In this document: one piece after another, positions 44,034 through 52,797 of the stretch | Numbering within the stretch: the first letter of the stretch is position 1 | Layout: every line of letters starts with the position of its first letter | DNA from: CAIJXB01 sp964439595 | Lineage (GTDB): Bacteria; Chlamydiota; Chlamydiia; Chlamydiales; Rhabdochlamydiaceae | Assembly (NCBI GenBank): GCA_964439595.1 | Contig: CAYTOK010000006.1 | Coordinates: 38,765 to 102,764, forward strand | DNA: 64,000 nucleotides | Direction: 5' to 3' | Notes under the pieces: model-generated | Seen by the model: the letters and a program-made list of their open reading frames with translations, nothing else | The model's database searches: none | Told to the model about the DNA's origin: nothing | Made by a program: the position numbers and the translations under genes

Positions 44034-44474
44034 TTATGAATCACTAGAACCGATCATGCTAGTAACCCCAGCCACCACAGTATCTCCTTTTCCAGCTTGC
44101 TTTTGTGTTATACATTCAGGTTTCTCAAAGTAATCTTTAAATCCAGGAACCTTATCTAGTATAGAATCCATAACCGCCATAGCTCTAGTTCTAAAAGTGT
44201 CATCCTTCTTCTCTGACCAGAGGGGAGAGGAAACTACAACCACAGATCCAAGAATAACCGCTGTTGATACTATCGCTAAAAATTTAGTAGCTATATAAAA
44301 AGCACCTAATACTGCAATCACGGGCAAGGCCAGCCTTGCTATTTCAGAAGCCTTCCTAGAGTTCTCAGTTCTACCTTGGATATCTAAAAATTTAATCCCG
44401 TCTGTTTGTATTCCATTTGCTAAGCTGTCAATTCCATTTCTAACTGACTCCATAAATCTTCCTACAGCCGTCAT
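44034..44474 (-). CDS. Inc-like small membrane protein
   Basis: 146 residues from the ATG preceded by AAAGGAGTTGGAG; an upstream in-frame start would add 11 basic residues without its own ribosome-binding site. The hydrophobic core spans about 46-85 (LALPVIAVLGAFYIATKF, then AIVSTAVILGSVVVVSS). A charged C-terminal half ends SMIGSSDS. With the gene at 43525-43920 it makes a pair of similarly built proteins with strong ribosome-binding sites. It is possibly inclusion-membrane or envelope located; function unknown. Confidence 0.7.
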   Translation of the reverse strand: MTAVGRFMESVRNGIDSLANGIQTDGIKFLDIQGRTENSRKASEIARLALPVIAVLGAFYIATKFLAIVSTAVILGSVVVVSSPLWSEKKDDTFRTRAMAVMDSILDKVPGFKDYFEKPECITQKQAGKGDTVVAGVTSMIGSSDS

Positions 44475-44618
44475 CTCCAACTCCTTTTTTGATTTTTTAA
44501 GCAGCACATTATAAATATTTATTCACGAAATATTATTATAAACTTTACATGAATTTAATAACAATAAAAAAGGGACATGTTATAGTGGAAATTTTAATTA
44601 AATTTGAAAACAATCACA

Positions 44619-45878
44619 TCAAATGAATTTTTCTATAGCATCTAGACTTATTTTCACCGAATCCTTATAGGAAGATAAAAGATGCTTTCCACTCTCCTTT
44701 AATAGGTTAGGTGAATTAAAAAATAATTTTATATCTTCCAGTAGCTTAGAAAGCTCTGTTTGCCTGCCGGCATTAAAAAAAAGGACCTGCGAGACAAAAT
44801 CTTGTTGATCCTCCATATAGGGGCCAAAAAACACCGGAATCCCAGCCTGTATCGGTTCTAATATATTGTGTCCCTTAAGGTTACGATTAAAACTCCCACA
44901 GACAACCGCTAAATCAGCAATTTGATAAAGGTCTAATAAAACTCCCATAGCATCTATTAAAATAACCTTTTCATCCCCTGTCTTATCCTGAATATTGGAC
45001 AAAGAAATATAGGGCAAAGAAGAAGCTTGAAGCAGCTTTCCCACAGAAAAGAATCTTTCCGGATGCCTTGGAACCAAAAGGATCTTCGCCCCAGGAATCG
45101 AAGCCCAAAGAGGTTTTAAAGCCTCTAAAACCTCTTTTTCCTCTGGGGAGTGCGTAGATGCTAGTACTATGACAAAAGCAGCCTCTGTAATACCTAATTT
45201 CCGCCTTAAAGCTAGCTTCTCTTCTTTAGAAAGTCCTTTTAGTAACGCTGCTTCTTTTAAATTTCCAGAAACAAGCACCTTAGAAGCGTCTACCCCCAAA
45301 TCGACAAACCTTTTAGCAAACTGAGAATTTTGAGCTAGGATAAGATCAAATAAAGAAAACAACTTTTTGGCTAATTTTGAAAAAAGCAAAAATCTCTTAT
45401 AAGATCTAGAAGAAATGCGGCCGTTAACAAGAATGATAGCAGCTCCTGCTTCCTTGCCGACCTTAAGGAAATTATACCAAAGATCACTCTCTACAACTAC
45501 TATGGCTGTGGGATTTATCCTCTTTATGAGAGATCTCATAACCCAAGAAAAATCTACAGGAAGAAAAAAATAACAAGCAGCGCCAGGCAAGGATGCTTTT
45601 GCCTCTTCATGACCCGTTTTTGTTCTGGAAGCAACATAAAAAGAGGCATTAGGGTAGAGGTCTCTCATCTTCGCAAAAAGAGGAGAGACTGCTTTAGTCT
45701 CTCCTACAGACACTGCATAAAATAAAAAACAAGGGCCATTTTCCGTTCTTTTAGGGGGAAGAGCAAAACCTAAATATTGCAAGATAACACCTCTAGAAGA
45801 AGAACTTAGAAGCTTTGGCAAGAAAGCCAAAGCACCTAAAATCTGCATCCCATTATAGATCCAATTACCCTTAAACAT
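44619..45878 (-). CDS. waaA: Kdo transferase WaaA (GseA/KdtA)
   Basis: 419 residues, the usual length. An N-terminal membrane anchor is followed by the GT30 domain (SVGETKAVSPL, FVESDLW-like VVVESDLWYNFL, LVNGRISSRS) and the C-terminal GT-B half (STHSPEE, LVPRHPERF, GSFNRNLKGHNILEP). It adds Kdo residues to lipid A at the inner membrane. Chlamydial enzymes are multifunctional and add three or more Kdo units; the number here cannot be read off. It begins one base after leuS ends, an arrangement known from Chlamydia. Confidence 0.93.
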   Translation of the reverse strand: MFKGNWIYNGMQILGALAFLPKLLSSSSRGVILQYLGFALPPKRTENGPCFLFYAVSVGETKAVSPLFAKMRDLYPNASFYVASRTKTGHEEAKASLPGAACYFFLPVDFSWVMRSLIKRINPTAIVVVESDLWYNFLKVGKEAGAAIILVNGRISSRSYKRFLLFSKLAKKLFSLFDLILAQNSQFAKRFVDLGVDASKVLVSGNLKEAALLKGLSKEEKLALRRKLGITEAAFVIVLASTHSPEEKEVLEALKPLWASIPGAKILLVPRHPERFFSVGKLLQASSLPYISLSNIQDKTGDEKVILIDAMGVLLDLYQIADLAVVCGSFNRNLKGHNILEPIQAGIPVFFGPYMEDQQDFVSQVLFFNAGRQTELSKLLEDIKLFFNSPNLLKESGKHLLSSYKDSVKISLDAIEKFI

Positions 45879-45879
45879 C

Positions 45880-48435
45880 CTAGGAAACTACCAGGTTGAT
45901 TAATTTATTCGGAACATGCACTACCTTTTCTATTTTACCTACTAAATGTTTACGAATTTGAGGTTGCAATTCAATGAAGGCAAGAAGGTCTTCTTGTGTT
46001 TGGTTTTTAGGAAAAAGCCATTTACCACGTAGTTTCCCGTTAATCTGGACTACATAAAGAGCAACTTGATCTTCTAGATACTTTCCATCCACTTCAGGAT
46101 AGGAAAGATAGGTTAAACTACCCTCACCTCCTAGATGAGTAAAAATCTCCTCCGTTATATGAGGAGCAAAGGGATATAAAGCCTTTGTAAACATCATAAG
46201 CGCTTTTTTAGGATATTTAGCAAGAGATGAAAAAGCGTTCATAAATTCCATCATTTTGGCAATAGCCGTGTTAAATTGCATAGCTTCTATATCAGAAGAA
46301 ACAGCGTAAGCTAGCCTATGAGCTAGTTTCATCCCTTCTTCTTCTTCCTCTTCAGTCACTTTCTCTGAGTAAGCTAAATCAACAAAGCGCGTTAAAAACC
46401 TTCTGCAACCGATAACAGAGTCTTGATTCCATTGCTTTTCTTTGTCAAAAGGTCCCATAAACATTTCATATAAACGTAAAGAATCAGCCCCGTACTCTTC
46501 TATGATCTCATCGGGAGTGATCCCGTTAAGTTTAGATTTAGACATTTTTTCCACCTGAACTTTTAGCTCTTCGCCGCTTCCCACTTGAAAATAGTGACCG
46601 GCCTTTTCTTGAACTTCTTCAGGAGATACGTAGCCCCCACTCTCTTTTTGAAAAGATTTAGCTATTACTAGTCCTTGATTTCTTAGGGTTTGAAATGGCT
46701 CTAAAGTGCTTACAAGCCCACAGTCATATAACACTTTATGCCAAAATCTCGCGTACAACAAATGTAAAACAGCGTGCTCAACTCCCCCGACATAAAGATC
46801 TACAGGCATCCAATACCTTTCGGCTTCAGAGCTCCAAGCTTCTTTATCGTTATTTGGGTCACAAAAGCGCAAATAGTACCAACAAGATCCAGCCCACTGC
46901 GGCATCGTATTAGTCTCTCTTAAAGCTTTTTTACCAGTCTTTGTATCGACAATATTAACCCAGGTTCCCACTCTAGAAAGAGGACTTTCCCCAGTAGGAG
47001 CCGGCTTATAATCTACAAGCTCAGGAGGACATAGAGGAAGTTCATCTACATCTAAGATGCGTTTAGATCCATCTTCAAAATGTAATATAGGAAAGGGCTC
47101 TCCCCAATAGCGCTGCCTAGAAAAAAGCCAGTCTCTTAATCTGTAATTAGTAGTTCCCTCTCCGCATCCCTTCTTTTCTAAATAAGAAATAACAGCAAGT
47201 TTTGCTTCGTCTATCCCCAGTCCATTTAAAGAAAATTCTTCGTTAGCACTGTGGATTAAGACTCCTTCATGAGGCCAACATAGGCGTCCTTCTTTTACCT
47301 CTATAGATATAAGCTCTTTGTCCAGCCCTTCTTCCACTAAAGGATCGATCACCTGTAGTAAAGGAAGTGAAAACGTCTTAGCAAAAGCAAAATCTCGTTC
47401 ATCATGAGATGGTACAGCCATAACAGCGCCAGTGCCGTAGTTAGCAAGCACGTAGTCAGAAATCCATATGGGCATTAAAGCCCCGGATAAAGGATTCCGG
47501 ACGTAAGCACCTGTCCACACTCCCGTCTTTTCTTTATTTAAATCTGTTCTTTCCAAATCAGACCTAGAGCTAATCAATTTGCAATAAGCATCTACAGATG
47601 CTTTTTGCTCTTCTTTAACTATCTCTAAAACAAGCGGATGTTCAGGGGCAAGGACCATATATGTCGCCCCAAAAAGAGTATCTGGCCTAGTGGTGAATAC
47701 GGAAATCTCTTTACCTAAGGTCTCTTCTTTAAAAACAACCCTAGCACCCTGGCTTTTTCCAATCCAATGCGTTTGTAATTTTTTTAAATGCTCAGGCCAG
47801 TCTAAAAGATCTAAGTCCTCCAAAAGACGCTCGGCATATGCTGTAATTTTTAATACCCATTGACGAAGAGGTCTTCTTTCTATGGGGTATCCACCTTCTT
47901 TGGATTTACCTCCATCCACCTCTTCATTTGCCAAAACAGTTCCCAAAGCAGGACAAAAATTCACCATCATCTCTGCTTCATAAGCCAATCCTTTTTCATA
48001 AAGCTTAGTAAAAATCCATTGAGTCCACTTGTAATATCTAGGATCACTTGTAGCAAATTCTCTCGACCAATCATAACTAAGGCCAAGTGACTTCAACTGT
48101 CTTCTATATGTATTGATATTGCTCTCTGTTGTCTTTGCTGGATGAGTCCCTGTTCTAATAGCATATTGCTCTGCTGGAAGTCCAAAACTGTCCCATCCCA
48201 TCGGATGCAATACGTTGAACCCCTTTTGTCTTTTATACCTAGCTAAGATATCTGTTGCCGTATATCCCGTTACATGACCCACATGGAGACCGGAACCTGA
48301 AGGGTAAGGAAACATGTCTAAAATATAATATTTAGGTTTAGTGTGATCTATTTGCGCTACAAAAAGATGCTCTTCTTGCCACTTTTTTTGCCATTTTTTT
48401 TCAATTTTTTGATGATCATATCGAGATTTTGTCAT
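45880..48435 (-). CDS. leuS: leucyl-tRNA synthetase
   Basis: 851 residues from the ATG before TKSRYDHQKIEKKWQKKW, with GTGGAG upstream; a distal in-frame ATG adds 28 residues without similarity. Class I signatures: YPSGSGLHVGH (HIGH-type) near residue 45 and KMSKSKLNG (KMSKS) in the second half. An editing CP1 domain lies between (TTRPDTLFGATYMVLAPEHP, HDERDFAFA), and an anticodon-binding domain at the C-terminus. It charges tRNA-Leu. It forms an operon with waaA, one base apart. Confidence 0.96.
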   Translation of the reverse strand: MTKSRYDHQKIEKKWQKKWQEEHLFVAQIDHTKPKYYILDMFPYPSGSGLHVGHVTGYTATDILARYKRQKGFNVLHPMGWDSFGLPAEQYAIRTGTHPAKTTESNINTYRRQLKSLGLSYDWSREFATSDPRYYKWTQWIFTKLYEKGLAYEAEMMVNFCPALGTVLANEEVDGGKSKEGGYPIERRPLRQWVLKITAYAERLLEDLDLLDWPEHLKKLQTHWIGKSQGARVVFKEETLGKEISVFTTRPDTLFGATYMVLAPEHPLVLEIVKEEQKASVDAYCKLISSRSDLERTDLNKEKTGVWTGAYVRNPLSGALMPIWISDYVLANYGTGAVMAVPSHDERDFAFAKTFSLPLLQVIDPLVEEGLDKELISIEVKEGRLCWPHEGVLIHSANEEFSLNGLGIDEAKLAVISYLEKKGCGEGTTNYRLRDWLFSRQRYWGEPFPILHFEDGSKRILDVDELPLCPPELVDYKPAPTGESPLSRVGTWVNIVDTKTGKKALRETNTMPQWAGSCWYYLRFCDPNNDKEAWSSEAERYWMPVDLYVGGVEHAVLHLLYARFWHKVLYDCGLVSTLEPFQTLRNQGLVIAKSFQKESGGYVSPEEVQEKAGHYFQVGSGEELKVQVEKMSKSKLNGITPDEIIEEYGADSLRLYEMFMGPFDKEKQWNQDSVIGCRRFLTRFVDLAYSEKVTEEEEEEGMKLAHRLAYAVSSDIEAMQFNTAIAKMMEFMNAFSSLAKYPKKALMMFTKALYPFAPHITEEIFTHLGGEGSLTYLSYPEVDGKYLEDQVALYVVQINGKLRGKWLFPKNQTQEDLLAFIELQPQIRKHLVGKIEKVVHVPNKLINLVVS

Positions 48436-48551
48436 GCTATTTTCTCCACTATATGTTGCCCTAAGCATCGTAACAAAAAGAAGAAATTTTAGCGAAGACT
48501 TAATAAAAACCTGCTCCAAAATACGAATTTTAAATTTTATATTCAGAAATG

Positions 48552-48580
48552 TTGTAGAAAAGAATAGAATAGTGTATGAT
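48552..48580 (+). promoter_or_regulatory. sigma-66/70-type promoter
   Basis: TTGTAG (48552-48557), a 17-base spacer, then TATGAT (48575-48580), 41 bases before the ATG at 48622. It probably starts the transcript that continues into smpB. Confidence 0.55.
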
Positions 48581-48621
48581 GAAGATCAACCTAAGTTAAC
48601 TTTTAACTGCGAGTAAAAAAA

Positions 48622-50037
48622 ATGACCTCTTGCCTATTAGATCCAACAATTACTCGAAAGAATAAAATCACCCTTACAGACTACGATTACATAAAAGATA
48701 TTCAAAATCGTATTTTAATGGCTGAATTCACGCAAAAAGACCTCCTTGTTTTAGAAGAAATCCTATACAACCCGCTGCAAATCCCCCTAGAAAAATTGTC
48801 AAAAAACGTAGACATTCCTAAATCTGAACTACTACTTATTTTAGAAAAGCTAGCCCCATCAGGTCTTTTTCTTCTAGAAAAAGATTCTATTATGGTCGAC
48901 AAGGAAACAAGAAAATATTTTGAATTACAACTGCCTAAATTTGATGAAGATTTCCAACCAGGCATGGAATTTCTACAATCACTCTTAAAAAAGCCCCCTA
49001 TTCACGTTCTTCCTACCTGGTATGCCCTCCCTAAAACATCTACACATATATTTGATTCTATTATAGAAAAAAACCTATTCACTCCACAAATCTTCTTAAG
49101 ATACATAGCAGAACTTAATTTTGGCGAGCCTGTATTAAAACAAATCATCCAGGATGTATTTACTGCAGAAAATCTAGAACTACCCTCTTCTTTTTTCATG
49201 AAGAAGTACAATATATCCAAAGAGCTTTTCGCCGAGTACATGCTCCACTTAGAATTCAGCTGTGTCTGCTGTATTGGCTATCATAAAAAAGAAGACCGCT
49301 TCGAAGAAGTGGTAACTCCATTTTATGAGTGGGCTGAGTATCTCAGCTTTATAAAAAATTCTGAAATAAACCCCATAAAAGAAACAGATAAAATCACACT
49401 AAAGAGGCCTAATGAATTCTCCTTTGCGGAAGACCTTTCTCTTTTATTAGAAAAGCTTAAAAACGAGCCTTTTGCAGTGGAAATACAAAACGGACTTTTC
49501 CTTCCCGAAAAATCCATAGTAGAAACACTTCCCTTCAAAGAGGAAAAGTACATCCACACCTTGTTGAGCAAGCTCCTCCTAGTGAAATTAGTTTCGCATA
49601 CAGATGGCATGTTTCACCTCACAAAAATTGCTTTTGATTGGCTTAATCTACGATCTGACGATAAATGCTTATATTTCTATAGACACCCTCTAAACCGCCT
49701 CATAAACACCGATATTCCTCAAGAGCTCTGCAGAGAAAAAACAATAAAAGACACAGAAAAATCTATTACACGCATTCTTTATAAAGACTGGGTTTTCTTT
49801 GATGATTTTTTAAAAGGGGTCTTAGTTCCTTTAAATGGAGATTCCACGATTTCCTTAAAAAAATCAGGAAAAACATGGAAGTACTCCCTTCCTAACTACT
49901 CCTTAGAAGAGACCAACTTCCTTCGCGCTGTTATTTTAGACTGGCTTTTTGAAGCCGGCATTACACAAGTAGGCTCTTTAGACGGAAAAGACTGCTTTCG
50001 TGTTACTTCTCTTGGTCAAACACTCTTTGCAAGATAG
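48622..50037 (+). CDS. conserved-looking protein of unknown function upstream of smpB
   Basis: 471 residues, soluble, with no signal or membrane segment. It is Leu/Glu/Lys-rich, with several helix-turn-helix-like stretches (for example LEEILYNPLQIPLEKLSKNV and ISKELFAEYMLHLE), so tandem winged helices are possible. I do not recognise a named domain. It is divergent from leuS and ends eight bases before smpB, so it is probably co-transcribed with smpB, which suggests a tie to translation or replication. Function is not proposed beyond that. Confidence 0.75.
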   Translation: MTSCLLDPTITRKNKITLTDYDYIKDIQNRILMAEFTQKDLLVLEEILYNPLQIPLEKLSKNVDIPKSELLLILEKLAPSGLFLLEKDSIMVDKETRKYFELQLPKFDEDFQPGMEFLQSLLKKPPIHVLPTWYALPKTSTHIFDSIIEKNLFTPQIFLRYIAELNFGEPVLKQIIQDVFTAENLELPSSFFMKKYNISKELFAEYMLHLEFSCVCCIGYHKKEDRFEEVVTPFYEWAEYLSFIKNSEINPIKETDKITLKRPNEFSFAEDLSLLLEKLKNEPFAVEIQNGLFLPEKSIVETLPFKEEKYIHTLLSKLLLVKLVSHTDGMFHLTKIAFDWLNLRSDDKCLYFYRHPLNRLINTDIPQELCREKTIKDTEKSITRILYKDWVFFDDFLKGVLVPLNGDSTISLKKSGKTWKYSLPNYSLEETNFLRAVILDWLFEAGITQVGSLDGKDCFRVTSLGQTLFAR

Positions 50038-50045
50038 GCATTTTC

Positions 50046-50504
50046 ATGACCTCTGAAAAGGATTTAGCCTCTAATAAAAGAGCTTTTTACGACTATGAAA
50101 TTCTAGACACTATGGAATCTGGCATAGTGTTAGTTGGCACTGAAGTAAAATCTTTAAAAAACCACGGCGGCAATCTACAAGATTCTTATATTTTAATTTC
50201 TAAAGGAATTGTTATTTTAAAAAATGCGTCAATTGCTCTTTATCGATTTGGCAATCTGCATAATCATGAAGAAAAAAGAGAACGAATTTTACTGCTTCAC
50301 AAAAAAGAAATTATCAAATTAAAGGAAGCCTCCGAAAGAAAAGGGCTCACACTGATTCCCATAGCCCTATATCTAAAAAAGGGAATTATTAAAGTGAAAA
50401 TCGGTATTGCTAAAGGAAAAAAAACATACGATAAAAGAGAATCTGTTAAGAATAAAGAAATGAAACGAGATATCGACCGCGCGATAAAAAATAATAAAGA
50501 ATAG
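50046..50504 (+). CDS. smpB: SsrA-binding protein SmpB
   Basis: 152 residues, normal length. Family motifs: YDYEILDTMESGIVLVGTEV near the start, SLKNHGGNLQDSY, and KKTYDKRESVKNKEMKRDI, with the basic tail at the C-terminus. It binds tmRNA and delivers it to stalled ribosomes. smpB-dnaN-recF is a known chlamydial order. The tmRNA gene itself is not in this window. Confidence 0.95.
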   Translation: MTSEKDLASNKRAFYDYEILDTMESGIVLVGTEVKSLKNHGGNLQDSYILISKGIVILKNASIALYRFGNLHNHEEKRERILLLHKKEIIKLKEASERKGLTLIPIALYLKKGIIKVKIGIAKGKKTYDKRESVKNKEMKRDIDRAIKNNKE

Positions 50505-50507
50505 CAT

Positions 50508-50536
50508 TTGACGTCTCATCTTCTTTTCGCTATGAT
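50508..50536 (+). promoter_or_regulatory. sigma-66/70-type promoter ahead of dnaN
   Basis: TTGACG (50508-50513), 17 bases, then TATGAT (50531-50536). It lies in the smpB-dnaN gap, 43 bases before the dnaN ATG, so dnaN-recF can be transcribed apart from smpB. Confidence 0.65.
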
Positions 50537-50578
50537 CCTCCATAAAACCACTAAACTATGCTAGCTCAAGGAGCTCTT

Positions 50579-51679
50579 ATGAAAGTTACAGTTTCTAAAA
50601 ATAACATCACCTCTTTGATCAATAAGATACAAAATATCATCCCAGCAAAACCCTCTATTCCTGTGCTTGTAAATGTCTTGCTAGAAGCCATTGATGGCAA
50701 GCTGATAATTAGCGCAACAAACCTTGCCCTAAGTATTACAGCCTCAATCGATGCTCATGTCTCTGAAGAAGGCAAAGTCGCTCTTCCTTCAAAGAAACTT
50801 TTCGCCCTAATTCGAGAGCTCACGGCTCCTGAATTAGAAATCGACTCTAAAGATTCCCACACAGCTACTTTACGCAGCGGCACCTCTTCTTTTAAAATCC
50901 TAGGGATGCCCGGCGAAAACTTCCCAAAAATACCAGAATTTTCAGAGGGAGAGGAGGTCCTTTTTTCTGCTTCTCTTCTTAAAGACCTTCTTTGTAAAAC
51001 CTCCTTTGCTGTTGGAAAAGATGAGACACGTCCTATATTTAGCACTGTCTTGTTACAAAGACAAAACAATCTAACCACTTTTACAGGAACAGATGGAAAA
51101 AGGCTAGCAAGGGCCTATACAGACGCGCCAGCTCCCGCAACCTGGAATGGTTCTTTTATATTGCCTCATAAAGCGGTAGAAGAAATGATTCGCTTACTAG
51201 ATGATAAAGAAGAAAACATCTATTTGCGATTTTCTGACGACCGCATTTTCATGCAGGTAGGTTCTATTACGCTTGTCTCTCAGCTTATCTTAGGAAACTA
51301 TCCCGATGTTTCCAGGATCATCCCTGAAGGGACAGATACTCCTATTGCGCTTCATAAAGAAGAGTTGATTTCTTTACTACGTCAAGTTTCATTATTCACT
51401 ACACAAGAAAGAGCTTCTGTTCGCTTTACCTTTTCAGAAGGACTTTTACAGCTTTCAACATCCAGTGGAGAAATTGGAGAAAGTGATGTAAGAATGCCTG
51501 TTAATTATACAGGAGACCGTATGGATATAGCATTTAACCCTACCTATTTTTTAGATATCCTACGCCACAGCAAAGATGAGACTATTAGCTTAAGCATCAA
51601 AGATCCTTATGATCCAGGCCTAGTTACAGATTCTTCCAAAGCACTTTTTGTTATTATGCCTATGCGTCTTGAAAACTAA
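50579..51679 (+). CDS. dnaN: DNA polymerase III beta sliding clamp
   Basis: 366 residues from the ATG preceded by AAGGAG; an in-frame ATG at 50558 would overlap that ribosome-binding site. It has the three-domain clamp architecture: an N-terminal segment with IPAKPSIPVLVNVLLEA, a central segment with SFAVGKDETRPIFSTVLL, and a C-terminal end KALFVIMPMRLEN (MPMRL is the classic clamp terminus). It tethers polymerase III to DNA. recF begins two bases after its stop, indicating one transcript. Confidence 0.96.
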   Translation: MKVTVSKNNITSLINKIQNIIPAKPSIPVLVNVLLEAIDGKLIISATNLALSITASIDAHVSEEGKVALPSKKLFALIRELTAPELEIDSKDSHTATLRSGTSSFKILGMPGENFPKIPEFSEGEEVLFSASLLKDLLCKTSFAVGKDETRPIFSTVLLQRQNNLTTFTGTDGKRLARAYTDAPAPATWNGSFILPHKAVEEMIRLLDDKEENIYLRFSDDRIFMQVGSITLVSQLILGNYPDVSRIIPEGTDTPIALHKEELISLLRQVSLFTTQERASVRFTFSEGLLQLSTSSGEIGESDVRMPVNYTGDRMDIAFNPTYFLDILRHSKDETISLSIKDPYDPGLVTDSSKALFVIMPMRLEN

Positions 51680-51681
51680 AA

Positions 51682-52797
51682 ATGCATCTTCAAAAACTTA
51701 GGATCTCGAATTTTCGAAGCTATAAAAAAAAAGAGGTGTCTTTCACCTCTCATATCAACTGCATAGAAGGAGCCAATGGAAGTGGCAAAAGTAACTTACT
51801 TGAAGCTATCTACCTTATAAGTACTGGGAAGTCCTTTAGAACCCACAAATTGCAAGATCTTATCCAACATGAAACTAGTGGATTTCAAATAGATGTCGAT
51901 TTTGTAAAAGAAGGAATTATAAATAGACTCCAGATCCTCTTCAGCCCTGAAGGACGTAAAATACTTTACAACCAAACAGCGCACACAAGTTTTATTCCCC
52001 TACTTGGAATCCTTCCAACTATTTTGCTCTCACCAGAAGACATCTCTATTATTGATGGATCTCCTGCGGAGCGAAGACGTTTTTTAGACATACACTTAGC
52101 TCAAATTGACCCACTCTACGTATATCATTTAGGCAGATACCAAAGAGCGCTTAAACAAAGAAATATTCTTTTAAAAAAACAAGAAGAAAAGGGACTAGCT
52201 GTCTGGGAAGAACTTATGGCCACCTCTGCAGCCTATCTTATTGAAAAAAGACTCGAAACAATAAAATCCCTTGAAGAGCCTGGAAGAAGGCATGTTTTAG
52301 ATCTTTCCAAACAAAAAGAGCCATTTTCTATGCAATATGAAAGCTCTTTTAGCCTGCCAGAGGATTCCCAAATCCCTCTATCTATAAGCTTTGCAAAACA
52401 GTGGGCAACCTCTCGTAGAAAAGAGCTAGAAGCAAAAACTACTTTGCTCGGACCTCATAGAGATGACATACTTTTTTTTATAGACTCCAAAGAAGTAAAG
52501 ACATTTTGCAGTGAGGGGCAAAAAAGATGTTGTCTAGCAGCTCTCCGTTTAGGGCAGTGGGAAAGACACCAAAATTTATTACAAAAACCACCCCTTTTCG
52601 GGATAGACGACTTTGGAATTCATCTAGATGAGGAAAGGTCCTTTTTACTACGAAAATCTCTAGAAAAGATGGGGCAAGTTTTTTTAACTGCCCCCTCTTT
52701 TCTAGATACGGAAGAGATACATCTCCCCCCAAACAGCCTTAAGACATGTATGAAGATACGTGTCGAAAATACGCAGATCCCAGAGGAAAACTCTTAA
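51682..52797 (+). CDS. recF: DNA replication and repair protein RecF
   Basis: 371 residues. SMC-like ATPase: Walker A GANGSGKSNLLEAI, the RecF signature SPAERRRFLDIHL and Walker B FGIDDFGIHLD. With RecO and RecR it loads RecA at single-strand gaps. It directly follows dnaN. Its last 59 bases overlap the end of the convergent pgi gene, so the C-terminal tail of each protein is encoded on opposite strands of the same DNA. Confidence 0.93.
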   Translation: MHLQKLRISNFRSYKKKEVSFTSHINCIEGANGSGKSNLLEAIYLISTGKSFRTHKLQDLIQHETSGFQIDVDFVKEGIINRLQILFSPEGRKILYNQTAHTSFIPLLGILPTILLSPEDISIIDGSPAERRRFLDIHLAQIDPLYVYHLGRYQRALKQRNILLKKQEEKGLAVWEELMATSAAYLIEKRLETIKSLEEPGRRHVLDLSKQKEPFSMQYESSFSLPEDSQIPLSISFAKQWATSRRKELEAKTTLLGPHRDDILFFIDSKEVKTFCSEGQKRCCLAALRLGQWERHQNLLQKPPLFGIDDFGIHLDEERSFLLRKSLEKMGQVFLTAPSFLDTEEIHLPPNSLKTCMKIRVENTQIPEENS

